Shown: piece by piece, positions 8,819 to 17,533 of the stretch
Numbering within the stretch: the first letter of the stretch is position 1
Layout of the letters: each line of letters starts with the position of its first letter
Origin: Tannerellaceae bacterium
GTDB lineage: Bacteria; Bacteroidota; Bacteroidia; Bacteroidales; Tannerellaceae
DNA length: 31,353 nucleotides
Direction of reading: 5' to 3'
NCBI GenBank assembly: GCA_031273385.1
Contig: JAISRY010000144.1
Location: forward strand, 1 to 31,353
Notes under the pieces: model-generated
Told to the model about the DNA's origin: nothing
The model's input: the letters and a program-made list of their open reading frames with translations, nothing else
Database searches by the model: none
Made by a program: the position numbers and the translations under genes

Positions 8819-11173
8819 TTACGGAATTACGATTTTTTTTGTTGCGGAATGTCCATATAAATCAGTATAACGAACAACGTATATTCCTCCTTTTGTCCAT
8901 TCGGGCTTTAAGGTGTTCGTATGGGACTGGGATTGGATAATCCGGCCATCCAAAGCAAATAAATCCACTTTTTTTACAATTTCAGAAAATGATATGGTTT
9001 TTGATATTGGATCTACAAAAACGGATATGCCTTTTTCCGTATCATTTTTTCCGATACCCGAAGGTGCATCCAAATTGAGTTTCCATGCAGCAAAACCATT
9101 ATTTGCAGAAAGAACATAAAGTACCGGCATTGCTTGTGAGTCGAACCCAACTTCAATATCTCCAACTGTACTGGGATTTGTTCCCAAAATAGGAGAGGTA
9201 GCCCAAAGAGTTCTTGTGTCCGGCTCTCCTGGTGTAAGAGTATATACCTCCACTTTATTTTCATTTAATACTGCAATATAATCCAATCCGTTTTTATTGG
9301 TGATATAGCGGATGACAGAACCATTAAGAGTCGATTCCATACCGCTGATTACCGTTCCGTTATGATATAAAAACTTACCATCTTCTCCTTGTGCATTCCA
9401 ATAAAACGTTTTATCCGCTTTTACGCTGACGCTTCCTTTTCCGGTAGAAGGGATTGTAAATTCTTCTTCAGCATAAAAACCTTCCCATATATTGGGTGCG
9501 CGCATCCCAAATGTATAAACATAATTATCAGATGTTGATGATTGTGAGGTTGCATATAATTTGGCCGTACCAGCTGCAACACTGCCAATTGCCGAAATAT
9601 TGCCGCCAAGCAGAGCCGGGCATTCGGAATCGTATGCAAATGTGACGTTGCTTAAACTGCCTTCATGTTGGTTGTTCGGGAACGAAAAAACATTCATTGT
9701 TTCCCGCTCGTTCACAACAAACGAGACGAGTAAAACGCCATCTTCCGTCACTGTTCCGTCATGGATTTCCTTACCCCAAATGCCACCAATGGAAAGTTCT
9801 CCTTTAATTGCTCCGTTATCCGCATCATAAATAAATATATTTTTCCGTGAATCCCCGCTAGGCCCCCACGGATCTTCGCTACTGTTAGGCATATCCGGAT
9901 CAAAATAAATCTTCTTGACCACATAAACGCTTTTCTCTCCACCAACAATCCCATAAGCCAGACCGGTCGTTTTATCCTGATCGTTTTCATTTGCAGAATA
10001 AAAACCCGGAAGGTTATTCCCTGCACTTGAATTTTCCCATAGCAGAGTAAATTGGTCGTTCGACCGGTTTACCGGCTGATCAAACAAACCGGTTATTTTA
10101 AATGCCCCGAAGCCATTATTTGAAGATAAGCTGTAAACATAAAGGTCTTTATCTATCCACTTGAAATCAAGATCACCAATGTTGTTACCACTATTGATAT
10201 CACCCAAGAAAGGAAGCTGGGCTACACAGTTAATGGAATTCAGATTGTCAGGAAGCATCGAATATATTTTAGCAACCGTTCCGTTTCCGGAAGGAAGAGA
10301 TGACGTCCTGCTATAGGAGTTTAACAAGAAATAATATCTTCCATTGTGTGGATTCGTTCCTACATATTTAACTGTTTGGGAAAGCGTCAATTCAGGCGTC
10401 ATAGCTTGTGTGTTCCCTAAATATGAACCATCTGCTGCAAGCAGATGCAGTGGCTTATTTGCTCCTTTAACAAATACGCTTCCGTTGGGATTTACAGAAC
10501 AGTTGTAAAAATTGTTATTGTCAGGTACTTTTCCGAATAGTGTTGCAGTAGTAGAAATTGTCCCGTCAGACGCTAATGCATAGTTTTTTATAAAAACCGG
10601 TTTTTCAGGATTTGGGTTAGCCAATCCTTCTGTTGCTCCGGCGATCCATATTTTCCCCGTTCCTGCAGAAATGTCTCCTGAGATGCTCAGTTTTTCCACA
10701 CGAATAGTAGTCGCCTCAGGAATTTTTGTTATAATCGGTACGGCATCTACGCCGTTCCACATACAAAAAACGATATTATTTCCTATAACGGAAAGACTTA
10801 CGGTGTATATTTTACCTTCTTTTATCTCAATATCGGTAATTTTATGAATGGCACCAAAATCAGGATCTGCATTTAAAGGAGCCGTATTCAGACTGCCTGC
10901 CCAAGCGCCGGTATTCGCGTTATAGTAGTTAATTTCATTACCATCCGTTCCACTTCCGGTAAGGATAAAAACGTATTCATTATTGCCAAACTTTCCATAA
11001 GCCAATCCCCTGTTCACATTGTCTCCAATATCTCCAACGCCGGAAAAATCTCTGGCTTCATCCAGGTTATTTCCAGCTTTAGATATTTGCCAGACAGTTG
11101 TCACTTCAACGGTTGCATTCAGTATACTTAAATAAAAAAATGCAGTTACAATAAGCGTAATTTTTCTGTTCAT
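8819..11173 (-). CDS. DUF4623-type exported protein, internally duplicated, T9SS sorted
   Basis: A 784-residue exported protein with a signal peptide at about 1-20 and a type IX sorting domain at about 715-784. It resembles Bacteroidales DUF4623 proteins, whose function is unknown. The body appears to be two related halves. Residues ~28-375 and ~378-705 each open with a W...AGNNL...GLAYG pattern, carry a YxAxxGxxxGxL motif, an ISAxGxxxAGTxK motif, and close with LYVLSxNNGFxAxK. The repeated short motifs spaced along the chain suggest beta-propeller-like blades, which would fit a surface glycan-binding role. It lies between susD and the phosphodiester glycosidase. Function is inferred only from context. 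Confidence 0.72.
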   Translation of the reverse strand: MNRKITLIVTAFFYLSILNATVEVTTVWQISKAGNNLDEARDFSGVGDIGDNVNRGLAYGKFGNNEYVFILTGSGTDGNEINYYNANTGAWAGSLNTAPLNADPDFGAIHKITDIEIKEGKIYTVSLSVIGNNIVFCMWNGVDAVPIITKIPEATTIRVEKLSISGDISAGTGKIWIAGATEGLANPNPEKPVFIKNYALASDGTISTTATLFGKVPDNNNFYNCSVNPNGSVFVKGANKPLHLLAADGSYLGNTQAMTPELTLSQTVKYVGTNPHNGRYYFLLNSYSRTSSLPSGNGTVAKIYSMLPDNLNSINCVAQLPFLGDINSGNNIGDLDFKWIDKDLYVYSLSSNNGFGAFKITGLFDQPVNRSNDQFTLLWENSSAGNNLPGFYSANENDQDKTTGLAYGIVGGEKSVYVVKKIYFDPDMPNSSEDPWGPSGDSRKNIFIYDADNGAIKGELSIGGIWGKEIHDGTVTEDGVLLVSFVVNERETMNVFSFPNNQHEGSLSNVTFAYDSECPALLGGNISAIGSVAAGTAKLYATSQSSTSDNYVYTFGMRAPNIWEGFYAEEEFTIPSTGKGSVSVKADKTFYWNAQGEDGKFLYHNGTVISGMESTLNGSVIRYITNKNGLDYIAVLNENKVEVYTLTPGEPDTRTLWATSPILGTNPSTVGDIEVGFDSQAMPVLYVLSANNGFAAWKLNLDAPSGIGKNDTEKGISVFVDPISKTISFSEIVKKVDLFALDGRIIQSQSHTNTLKPEWTKGGIYVVRYTDLYGHSATKKIVIP

Positions 11174-11240
11174 AACGATAAAAATTTAAGTGAGATAATT
11201 ATAATAATAGATATTCAATCCAAATGATTATTTATCCGTG

Positions 11241-12689
11241 TCAGTAACCTGGATTCTGCGTTAATATACCTTTGTATTCAATAATATATTTAGTTGGAAT
11301 CGGGAAAAGAATCTGATCCGGCTTGAGTACGCTATTCGGCATTTTACTAGCGACTTCATAAAACTTGCCGTGTCGTACCAAATCCTGATAACGATGTCCT
11401 TCCAGGTAAAACTCATGTGCACGTTCTAACAAAACAGAATCCCGGAATTGTTCTTTAGTCAGGTTTTTGGGAAGATTCGGCAATCCTGTCCTGAGCCTGA
11501 TTTTATTGAAATATGCTACCGCTCTGTTTGTTGGCCCATTCAATTCATTATCAGCTTCTGCCATGGATAGCCATACATCAGCATACCGTTGTCTGACAAT
11601 AATATGATTTGAATTATGGCCAACCATCGCCGGATCTTCATCATACTTCATAGCGATGGCGCCAATCATATTACTGCGATTGTAGCTTTTCCCATCAATT
11701 CCGGTATATGATTGAGGCAATCCAAGCAATCGTTTGTCTGCCGGTTTAAAGGTATCAATAAATGACCATCTCACATAATATACTCCCCATTTAGTCCCTT
11801 TCCAGGGATATGATGAAGGCAATGAAATCGCATGCCATGTATTTCCATTATTCGGGATACTTTGCTTACGTGGAATACCATATATGACTTCTTTGTTCCG
11901 TTGATTATTGATACTGAAAATACTGAGATAATCCGGTTGAAGTTCATAATAATTCAGATCCATAATTGCTTGCCCGTATGTCATAACCTTTTCCCAGTCT
12001 TTTTCAATCATATACAATTGCATTAGAATCATATAGGCGATTCCTTTGTTCATTCTTCCATATTCTTCCTCTAAAAGCTGATCTTTGGGATGTTTCAGGA
12101 AAGGTAATGCCAGATCAATCTCATCCTGGATTATTTTAATGTATTCTTCGCGCGAAGGCCGGGGAGTATATTCCACAACATTGGGGTTCAGTATCAAGTG
12201 ATCAGGGACAATCGGTACGGTGCCAAAATAGATATAGAAATGATGTAACAAATAAGCCCTGATCGCTCTTGCTTCCGCAATATATAAGTTTTTAATATCT
12301 TCTGATATATTGTCCAACGCTTCCATCCTGAGAATGAACGAACGGCATGTTGTGACTTCTTTGACTTTTGAGAATTTATCCAGCAAATCCATTTCGGGTC
12401 GGGAAAAGTTGTCGGGATTATAACGATGCTCCATAAACCAATCCCATCCGTTATTTCCTCCTAAAATATCAGCGGCCATATCACTTATTAAAAAAGCGCC
12501 CAATTGATTCCCGTTTATCCATCCGCCATGAGGCCCCTGCATAATCTCATAAAGTGATGCGAGTGCGGCTTTACAATCGCTTTCATTCTTGAAAAAATTA
12601 GATTCTTCCAATTTTGAAAATTCCTCTCGTTCAAGAGTACATGAAAAATAAAGGAAGAATGAGACTAAAAAATAGATATTCTTTTTCAT
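11241..12689 (-). CDS. SusD/RagB-family outer-membrane lipoprotein
   Basis: A 482-residue SusD/RagB family nutrient-binding lipoprotein. The signal peptide ends in a lipobox with the acylated cysteine at 17 (LYFSC). The chain has the TPR-rich helical layout and family motifs such as EARAIRAYLLHHFYIYFGTV in the N-terminal half, the RQRYADVWLSMAEADNEL segment, and a C-terminal LLERAHEFYLEGHRYQDLVRHGK motif. It caps the SusC channel on the cell surface and binds the incoming glycan. It starts 18 bases after susC, so the two are co-transcribed. The ligand cannot be read from the sequence. Confidence 0.93.
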   Translation of the reverse strand: MKKNIYFLVSFFLYFSCTLEREEFSKLEESNFFKNESDCKAALASLYEIMQGPHGGWINGNQLGAFLISDMAADILGGNNGWDWFMEHRYNPDNFSRPEMDLLDKFSKVKEVTTCRSFILRMEALDNISEDIKNLYIAEARAIRAYLLHHFYIYFGTVPIVPDHLILNPNVVEYTPRPSREEYIKIIQDEIDLALPFLKHPKDQLLEEEYGRMNKGIAYMILMQLYMIEKDWEKVMTYGQAIMDLNYYELQPDYLSIFSINNQRNKEVIYGIPRKQSIPNNGNTWHAISLPSSYPWKGTKWGVYYVRWSFIDTFKPADKRLLGLPQSYTGIDGKSYNRSNMIGAIAMKYDEDPAMVGHNSNHIIVRQRYADVWLSMAEADNELNGPTNRAVAYFNKIRLRTGLPNLPKNLTKEQFRDSVLLERAHEFYLEGHRYQDLVRHGKFYEVASKMPNSVLKPDQILFPIPTKYIIEYKGILTQNPGY

Positions 12690-12707
12690 TGTTGTTTCGA
12701 ATTAATA

Positions 12708-15700
12708 TTAGAGATAAAGTTGAAATCCAACCGAATATGTCCTTTGATTAGGAAGAGAAGCCGGACGACTATCCGATTCCGGATCCATTCCTTTATAGGG
12801 AGTGATCAGGAAAGGATTTTGAAGAGCGGCAAATATACGGAAATAGCCTTTATGAAAAGGTATCTTGTATCCAAAATCAATATTACTGATGCGGATATAC
12901 CAGGCTTTTGACAAATAGTAGTTTCCCGTTTCAAAGCCGCTAAACCGTTGAAGAGAAGAGGGAAGCACTCCTGTCCGGTTATCACTGTTCCATCGATTTT
13001 TCACATCAACAACCTGGTTTAACCCTTGTTCCATATTTGTCGCATCTGTAAGCAAAGCATAAGTTGCGTTGGTCATCCACCTGTTGAATACACCATATAT
13101 GCCGATATCTAAATCCAGGTTTTTATACTTGAACATATTGGCAAGTCCTATCGTAAAAGGAGTATTAATTCCTATCAATACTTTATCTGCATTATTCAAT
13201 ATTCCATCAGGAGCGCCTGTACGTTTGGGGATATTATTTTCATCTAATATTATTTTGCCATTTTCATCTTTCAAATAACCATCTATATCTTTAAGTTTAA
13301 CTGTTCCCGGTATAGCTCCGGTAGTGTAGGAAAGTTCTTCTCCTTCTTGAACTAATCCATCCGATAGATGATACCACAATTCTCCGAAATAAGCTTTTTC
13401 CGAATCGTAGATGTCCGGTCGCCAACTCTCATCTCTTTTTAGCCAACGATCACGATAGAACGTATAAGTGAAATTTGTATTCCACGAAAAATCAGGCATC
13501 CGGATGTTTTGACTATTCAATGTTAATTCGTATCCATACGTTTGTTTTTTTTGATCAAGATTCGCTGTAATACCGGTTGCTTCGCCTGTTGAAAGTAAAG
13601 GTTTCCACCCTAAAATATCTGTAATTACCCGGTTGAAATATTCCATTGTCCCCGATAAACGGCCTTGCCATAAGTCAAAATCAATTCCCAGATTAAAGTC
13701 GGTTTGTGTTTCCCACTTTAAATCCGGATTACCTAATCCGCCTAATTTAATGGATGCGACGACTTGCTCTCCCCACACGATTAAATCACCCGGCACATAA
13801 TAGTTCGAAAAAGCAGTTCCTATGTTGTCATTACCGGTTTGCCCGTATCCTGCACGTAATTTAAGCTGCCCTATCGTTGGACGGAGGTTTTCCATAAAAG
13901 ATTCCTGTGCGATATTCCATCCTAAAGAGACACCTGGAAAATAACCCCATTGATGATTTTTTGCGAAATTCGACGACCCGTCCACACGAAGATTTGCTGT
14001 CAGGAAATATTTTTCGTCAAACGAATAATTGAATCGTCCAATATATGCCAGTGTTTCCGATTTGCTGCCATAAGACCCTATTGACGCCCTATCGGCTGCC
14101 AAACCTAAATAATTCCACAAAAAATTATCAGAAGGGAAGTTCCAACCGGTAGACCGGGTACCCTGTAAATTGGATTGAATATATTCCGAGACAAAAAGCG
14201 CATTAATACTATGTTTGCCAAATAATGTATTGTTATATGAAGCGGTAAATTGAAGCTGGTAATCATTTTTTTCATCAATACGTTTATCTGCACGGCCTTT
14301 AGTCTTTGCACCGAGTACAGAAGTCGTCGGGATGTAGGAAAATCCCTGACTCATATAAATATCTGCACCTCCCCTGACTTTCAATTCCAATCCGGGAAAC
14401 AGGTCGTAGGCAAAATATAGATTACCCATCAAGCGATCGTTTTTTGTTTTATTTGAAATATCCAGAATAGATACAGGATTTGATAAGAATGAAGCGTATT
14501 GGTTGATGGTATATTCATCGGACGGATTTTTCACTTCAAGATTTGAGGGGAATTGTAATGCCGTGCGAATCAGGTCGGAGGCTTCGGCATATCCATCCTG
14601 TAAAGGTATATTATCCATATTTGTACGATTCGCGTTCAATGTAACGCCAAACCGGGCTTTATCCCTGAATTTCTGGTCAATATTTATTTGTGCGGTAAAT
14701 TTCTCATAATTGTTATTGATAATGATACCTTCTTGATCAAAATAGCCAAATGAAGCAAAATATTTTGACGATTCACCACCACCCTGTATATTTGCTCCAT
14801 AATTTTGCACCTTTCCGACGCGGGAAATCTTATTAAACCAATTAGTCCCTCTTCGATTGTTCCACACGTCAAAATCTTCAGGTAAATAACGGTCCCTGTA
14901 TGTAGGCAATGTCGGATCATTCCATTGTTTTGAGCCATAAGGCGCAATCTGATTATCATACATATATCTCTCTTTGATGACACGGTTGTTTTCAATCATA
15001 AAATCGTTGGCATTCAACAATTCCGGAAGATTATAAGCAAATGACCAACCGATATTCCCGGTAACTTCCACTTTCGGCTCTTTACTCGTCCCTCGTTTGG
15101 TAGTGATCAATATCACGCCTCCGGCCGCTTTAGAACCATATATTGATGTTGCCGAAGCATCTTTTAGTATATCAATGCTTAATATATCGTTAGGGTTCAC
15201 TGATGCAAGGATAGCATCTGTGTCGCCGGCACCAAATTCACCGGCAGAGGCGTTTGAAAATGATGACGTTATAGGGAATCCGTCAATAACGATTAGCGGA
15301 TTACGATTAGATGCGCTTCCACGAATTTGAAGATTTACCCGTCCTCCGGGTTGAGCGGATGCCAATGATGCGGTTAAGCCTGCCGCTTTTCCGCTTAAAA
15401 AATGCGTAATCGTTGTTCCGCCGACAGGAGGAATTGTATTCATCTGAACACTTGTATGAGAACCGGTAATCTCTTTCCGCTTTAATGTTCCATAACCAAC
15501 GACCACAACATCATTCAATAACTTTGAATCTTCTTTGAGGATGATCTTGAGCATAGAACCATTTGACACCTTGATTTCCTGATTAATGTACCCTAAGTAT
15601 GAAATAATCAGGATAGCGTTTTTAGGCGCTTTAAGCAAAAATTTCCCATCTATATCACTAATCACCCCGTCGGAACTTCCTTTAATTAAAATATTCGCTC

Positions 15701-16094
15701 CCGTCAGCGCTTCTCCCGATTCATCCAATACAAATCCCGATACGCGGATATCAGCGTCTTCTTGCCCGGTTTTCTGCTTCGCATACAGGATGATATTCTT
15801 TTTATTGATCTCATAAGAAAAAGGAATCTTATCAAGAGCTGCCTGTAGGATTTCCGAAACACTTCCTTTTTTCCCCTGAATCGAAATGGGTTTCTGGATA
15901 TCAATTTCGGATTCGTTGTAAACGAAAAGAAAATCCGTCTGTTTTTCTATTTGCGAAATAATTTCTGCAATGGTGTTGATTTCTTTTTCGAGTATGATTT
16001 GCTGAGATTGCGCGAACGTATTTTGCGTCCCGAAAAATAAGAACAATAATATGGTTGTTCTAATCAGATAAAAGATAACATTTCTTATGTGCAT
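12708..16094 (-). CDS. SusC/RagA TonB-dependent outer-membrane transporter with STN domain
   Basis: A 1128-residue TonB-dependent transporter with a signal peptide at 1-29. An STN (secretin/TonB N-terminal) domain at about 34-105 marks it as a signal-transducing receptor that contacts FecR in the periplasm. Next come a carboxypeptidase-regulatory-like domain at about 115-190 (VSGFVLDESGEALTGANI pattern), the SusC hallmark VVVGYGTLKRKEITGS at 197-212, a plug domain, and a 22-strand type barrel ending in an aromatic residue stretch (YSVGFQLYL). fecR precedes it by 14 bases. Together with SusD it would import an oligosaccharide, and ligand binding would relieve FecR control of the sigma factor. 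Confidence 0.95.
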   Translation of the reverse strand: MHIRNVIFYLIRTTILLFLFFGTQNTFAQSQQIILEKEINTIAEIISQIEKQTDFLFVYNESEIDIQKPISIQGKKGSVSEILQAALDKIPFSYEINKKNIILYAKQKTGQEDADIRVSGFVLDESGEALTGANILIKGSSDGVISDIDGKFLLKAPKNAILIISYLGYINQEIKVSNGSMLKIILKEDSKLLNDVVVVGYGTLKRKEITGSHTSVQMNTIPPVGGTTITHFLSGKAAGLTASLASAQPGGRVNLQIRGSASNRNPLIVIDGFPITSSFSNASAGEFGAGDTDAILASVNPNDILSIDILKDASATSIYGSKAAGGVILITTKRGTSKEPKVEVTGNIGWSFAYNLPELLNANDFMIENNRVIKERYMYDNQIAPYGSKQWNDPTLPTYRDRYLPEDFDVWNNRRGTNWFNKISRVGKVQNYGANIQGGGESSKYFASFGYFDQEGIIINNNYEKFTAQINIDQKFRDKARFGVTLNANRTNMDNIPLQDGYAEASDLIRTALQFPSNLEVKNPSDEYTINQYASFLSNPVSILDISNKTKNDRLMGNLYFAYDLFPGLELKVRGGADIYMSQGFSYIPTTSVLGAKTKGRADKRIDEKNDYQLQFTASYNNTLFGKHSINALFVSEYIQSNLQGTRSTGWNFPSDNFLWNYLGLAADRASIGSYGSKSETLAYIGRFNYSFDEKYFLTANLRVDGSSNFAKNHQWGYFPGVSLGWNIAQESFMENLRPTIGQLKLRAGYGQTGNDNIGTAFSNYYVPGDLIVWGEQVVASIKLGGLGNPDLKWETQTDFNLGIDFDLWQGRLSGTMEYFNRVITDILGWKPLLSTGEATGITANLDQKKQTYGYELTLNSQNIRMPDFSWNTNFTYTFYRDRWLKRDESWRPDIYDSEKAYFGELWYHLSDGLVQEGEELSYTTGAIPGTVKLKDIDGYLKDENGKIILDENNIPKRTGAPDGILNNADKVLIGINTPFTIGLANMFKYKNLDLDIGIYGVFNRWMTNATYALLTDATNMEQGLNQVVDVKNRWNSDNRTGVLPSSLQRFSGFETGNYYLSKAWYIRISNIDFGYKIPFHKGYFRIFAALQNPFLITPYKGMDPESDSRPASLPNQRTYSVGFQLYL

Positions 16095-16108
16095 AGGTTA
16101 TAATTTGA

Positions 16109-17047
16109 TTAGTAAATTGTATAGGTATTATTCTCTTCATTTCTTTCGTATGTGAATTGATAACTTCTTTGCAAAATAGAAAGGATGTGATCAATGCCAT
16201 CTTTATTTCTGAACTTACCCGAACACATCTGCTGGCCGATTTGTGGATTTTTAAGTTCAATAGTGACTTCATGCAATAATGATAAATGCTCAAATACGAT
16301 CAATAAGGGTTCATTTCTGAATGAATAGATCCCTTTTCTCCAGAGAAATTTATCGTCATCTTTTATCTCTGTTTTTGATAGAATCCCATTCTCCAATCGT
16401 AGTTTTTCATTCGTTTGAAGCAATATATCAGTATTCCTCTTGTGATCTTTGACACTGACGGATCCTTCAAGCAAGGAACATTCAAACAGAGAGGCATTTT
16501 TGTAGGAAAGAAGATTAAATGAAGTTCCCAGTACCGTAATATCATATTGAGATGTTTTTATTAAAAAAGGATGCTTTTCATCTCTTGCAACTTCAAAATA
16601 GGCTTCTCCTTCAAGCTCTATTGTACGAACATTATCTTTATTCCCTGTCGGCAACCGGATAGAAGAGTTTGAATTTAACCAGACATTCGTTCCGTCCGAT
16701 AGCGTAATTCCTATCCTCTGACCGGGAGGAGAGGTTATCGTATTGACGCCAAATGAGCTTTCATACTTCAGAAGCGAAAATAGCCCGACTCCTGTACCTG
16801 ATAAAATAAACAAGACAACTGCCGTCCGTGATAAATATTTCGTAAAAGATGAAATCTTTTTCTTTCTCGATTCCAAAGGAGCTGCATGGTCAATCGTTGA
16901 ATGCCAGATTGTAAGATCATAAAGTTTGCGAAGTTCCATGAACTCCTTTTGATGGTCGTTGTTTGATTCAATCCATGACATGACCTCTTCTATTTCGCAA
17001 GGGAGCAGCTTCCCTTTCAGATATTTCTCAATTAATTGATGATCCAT
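16109..17047 (-). CDS. FecR-family anti-sigma factor
   Basis: A 312-residue inner-membrane anti-sigma factor. The cytoplasmic N-terminal part (1-70, EKYLKGKLLPCEIEEVMSWI) would hold the sigma factor. One membrane helix lies at about 74-93. The periplasmic FecR domain spans about 100-195 (PPGQRIGITLSDGTNVWLNS and ELEGEAYFEVARDEKHPF motifs). The C-terminal DUF4974 domain at about 245-312 is STN-like and contacts the STN domain of SusC. It is the first gene of the locus. The upstream gap (17048-17183) is divergent with the SUI1-like gene, and I see no good TAnnTTTG element for this gene there, consistent with an ECF-type promoter. Confidence 0.93.
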   Translation of the reverse strand: MDHQLIEKYLKGKLLPCEIEEVMSWIESNNDHQKEFMELRKLYDLTIWHSTIDHAAPLESRKKKISSFTKYLSRTAVVLFILSGTGVGLFSLLKYESSFGVNTITSPPGQRIGITLSDGTNVWLNSNSSIRLPTGNKDNVRTIELEGEAYFEVARDEKHPFLIKTSQYDITVLGTSFNLLSYKNASLFECSLLEGSVSVKDHKRNTDILLQTNEKLRLENGILSKTEIKDDDKFLWRKGIYSFRNEPLLIVFEHLSLLHEVTIELKNPQIGQQMCSGKFRNKDGIDHILSILQRSYQFTYERNEENNTYTIY

Positions 17048-17154
17048 AATTAATCAGTATGCTTTATAATATAGATACGAATAACGCCCCTCTTTCCATA
17101 AACGAACAGTCTTGTTTTGCAATACTTTAACATTATGCCCTCAGAAATTTAGCG

Positions 17155-17162
17155 TATTTTTG
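17155..17162 (+). promoter_or_regulatory. Candidate -7 element for the SUI1/addA-like operon
   Basis: TATTTTTG fits TAnnTTTG and lies 21 bases ahead of the ATG at 17184. No TTTG is seen at the expected upstream distance, so this is a partial match only. Confidence 0.4.
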
Positions 17163-17183
17163 CGGCATAAGCGATCAGGTGAA

Positions 17184-17528
17184 ATGAAAGAGAACAATTG
17201 GAAAGAGAGGCTGGGGGTGATGTATTCTACGAATCCCGACTTCCGGTATGATACGGGGGGCGAGGCGGAAGAGGTGACGGCCGCCCGGGAGAAGCAGGCG
17301 TTGCGTATTGCGTTGGACAAGCGCAACAGAGGGGGTAAAGTGGTGACGTTGGTGACCGGTTTCCGCGGGACGGCGGATGACCTGGCCGCCCTCGGCAAGC
17401 TATTGAAGGTAAAATGCGGCGTGGGGGGATCGGCCAAAGAGGGCGAGATCATCGTTCAGGGCGACCACCGACAGAAAGTATACGATGTCTTACAAAAGGA
17501 GGGCTACCTGAAAAGCCGCATCATCTAA
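17184..17528 (+). CDS. yciH: SUI1/eIF1-like translation factor (YciH family)
   Basis: A 114-residue protein with the SUI1 domain in its C-terminal two thirds: LDKRNRGGKVVTLVTGFRG, then LKVKCGVGGSAKEGEIIVQG and a final DVLQKEGY. Bacterial YciH is the homologue of eIF1 and can affect start-codon fidelity and general translation, though its role in most bacteria is unclear. The reading frame stays open upstream to 17112. I placed the start at 17184 because the -7 element at 17155-17162 would put the transcript start near 17168, and homologues start near here. The addA-like gene follows after five bases. Confidence 0.9.
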   Translation: MKENNWKERLGVMYSTNPDFRYDTGGEAEEVTAAREKQALRIALDKRNRGGKVVTLVTGFRGTADDLAALGKLLKVKCGVGGSAKEGEIIVQGDHRQKVYDVLQKEGYLKSRII

Positions 17529-17533
17529 CCCCT

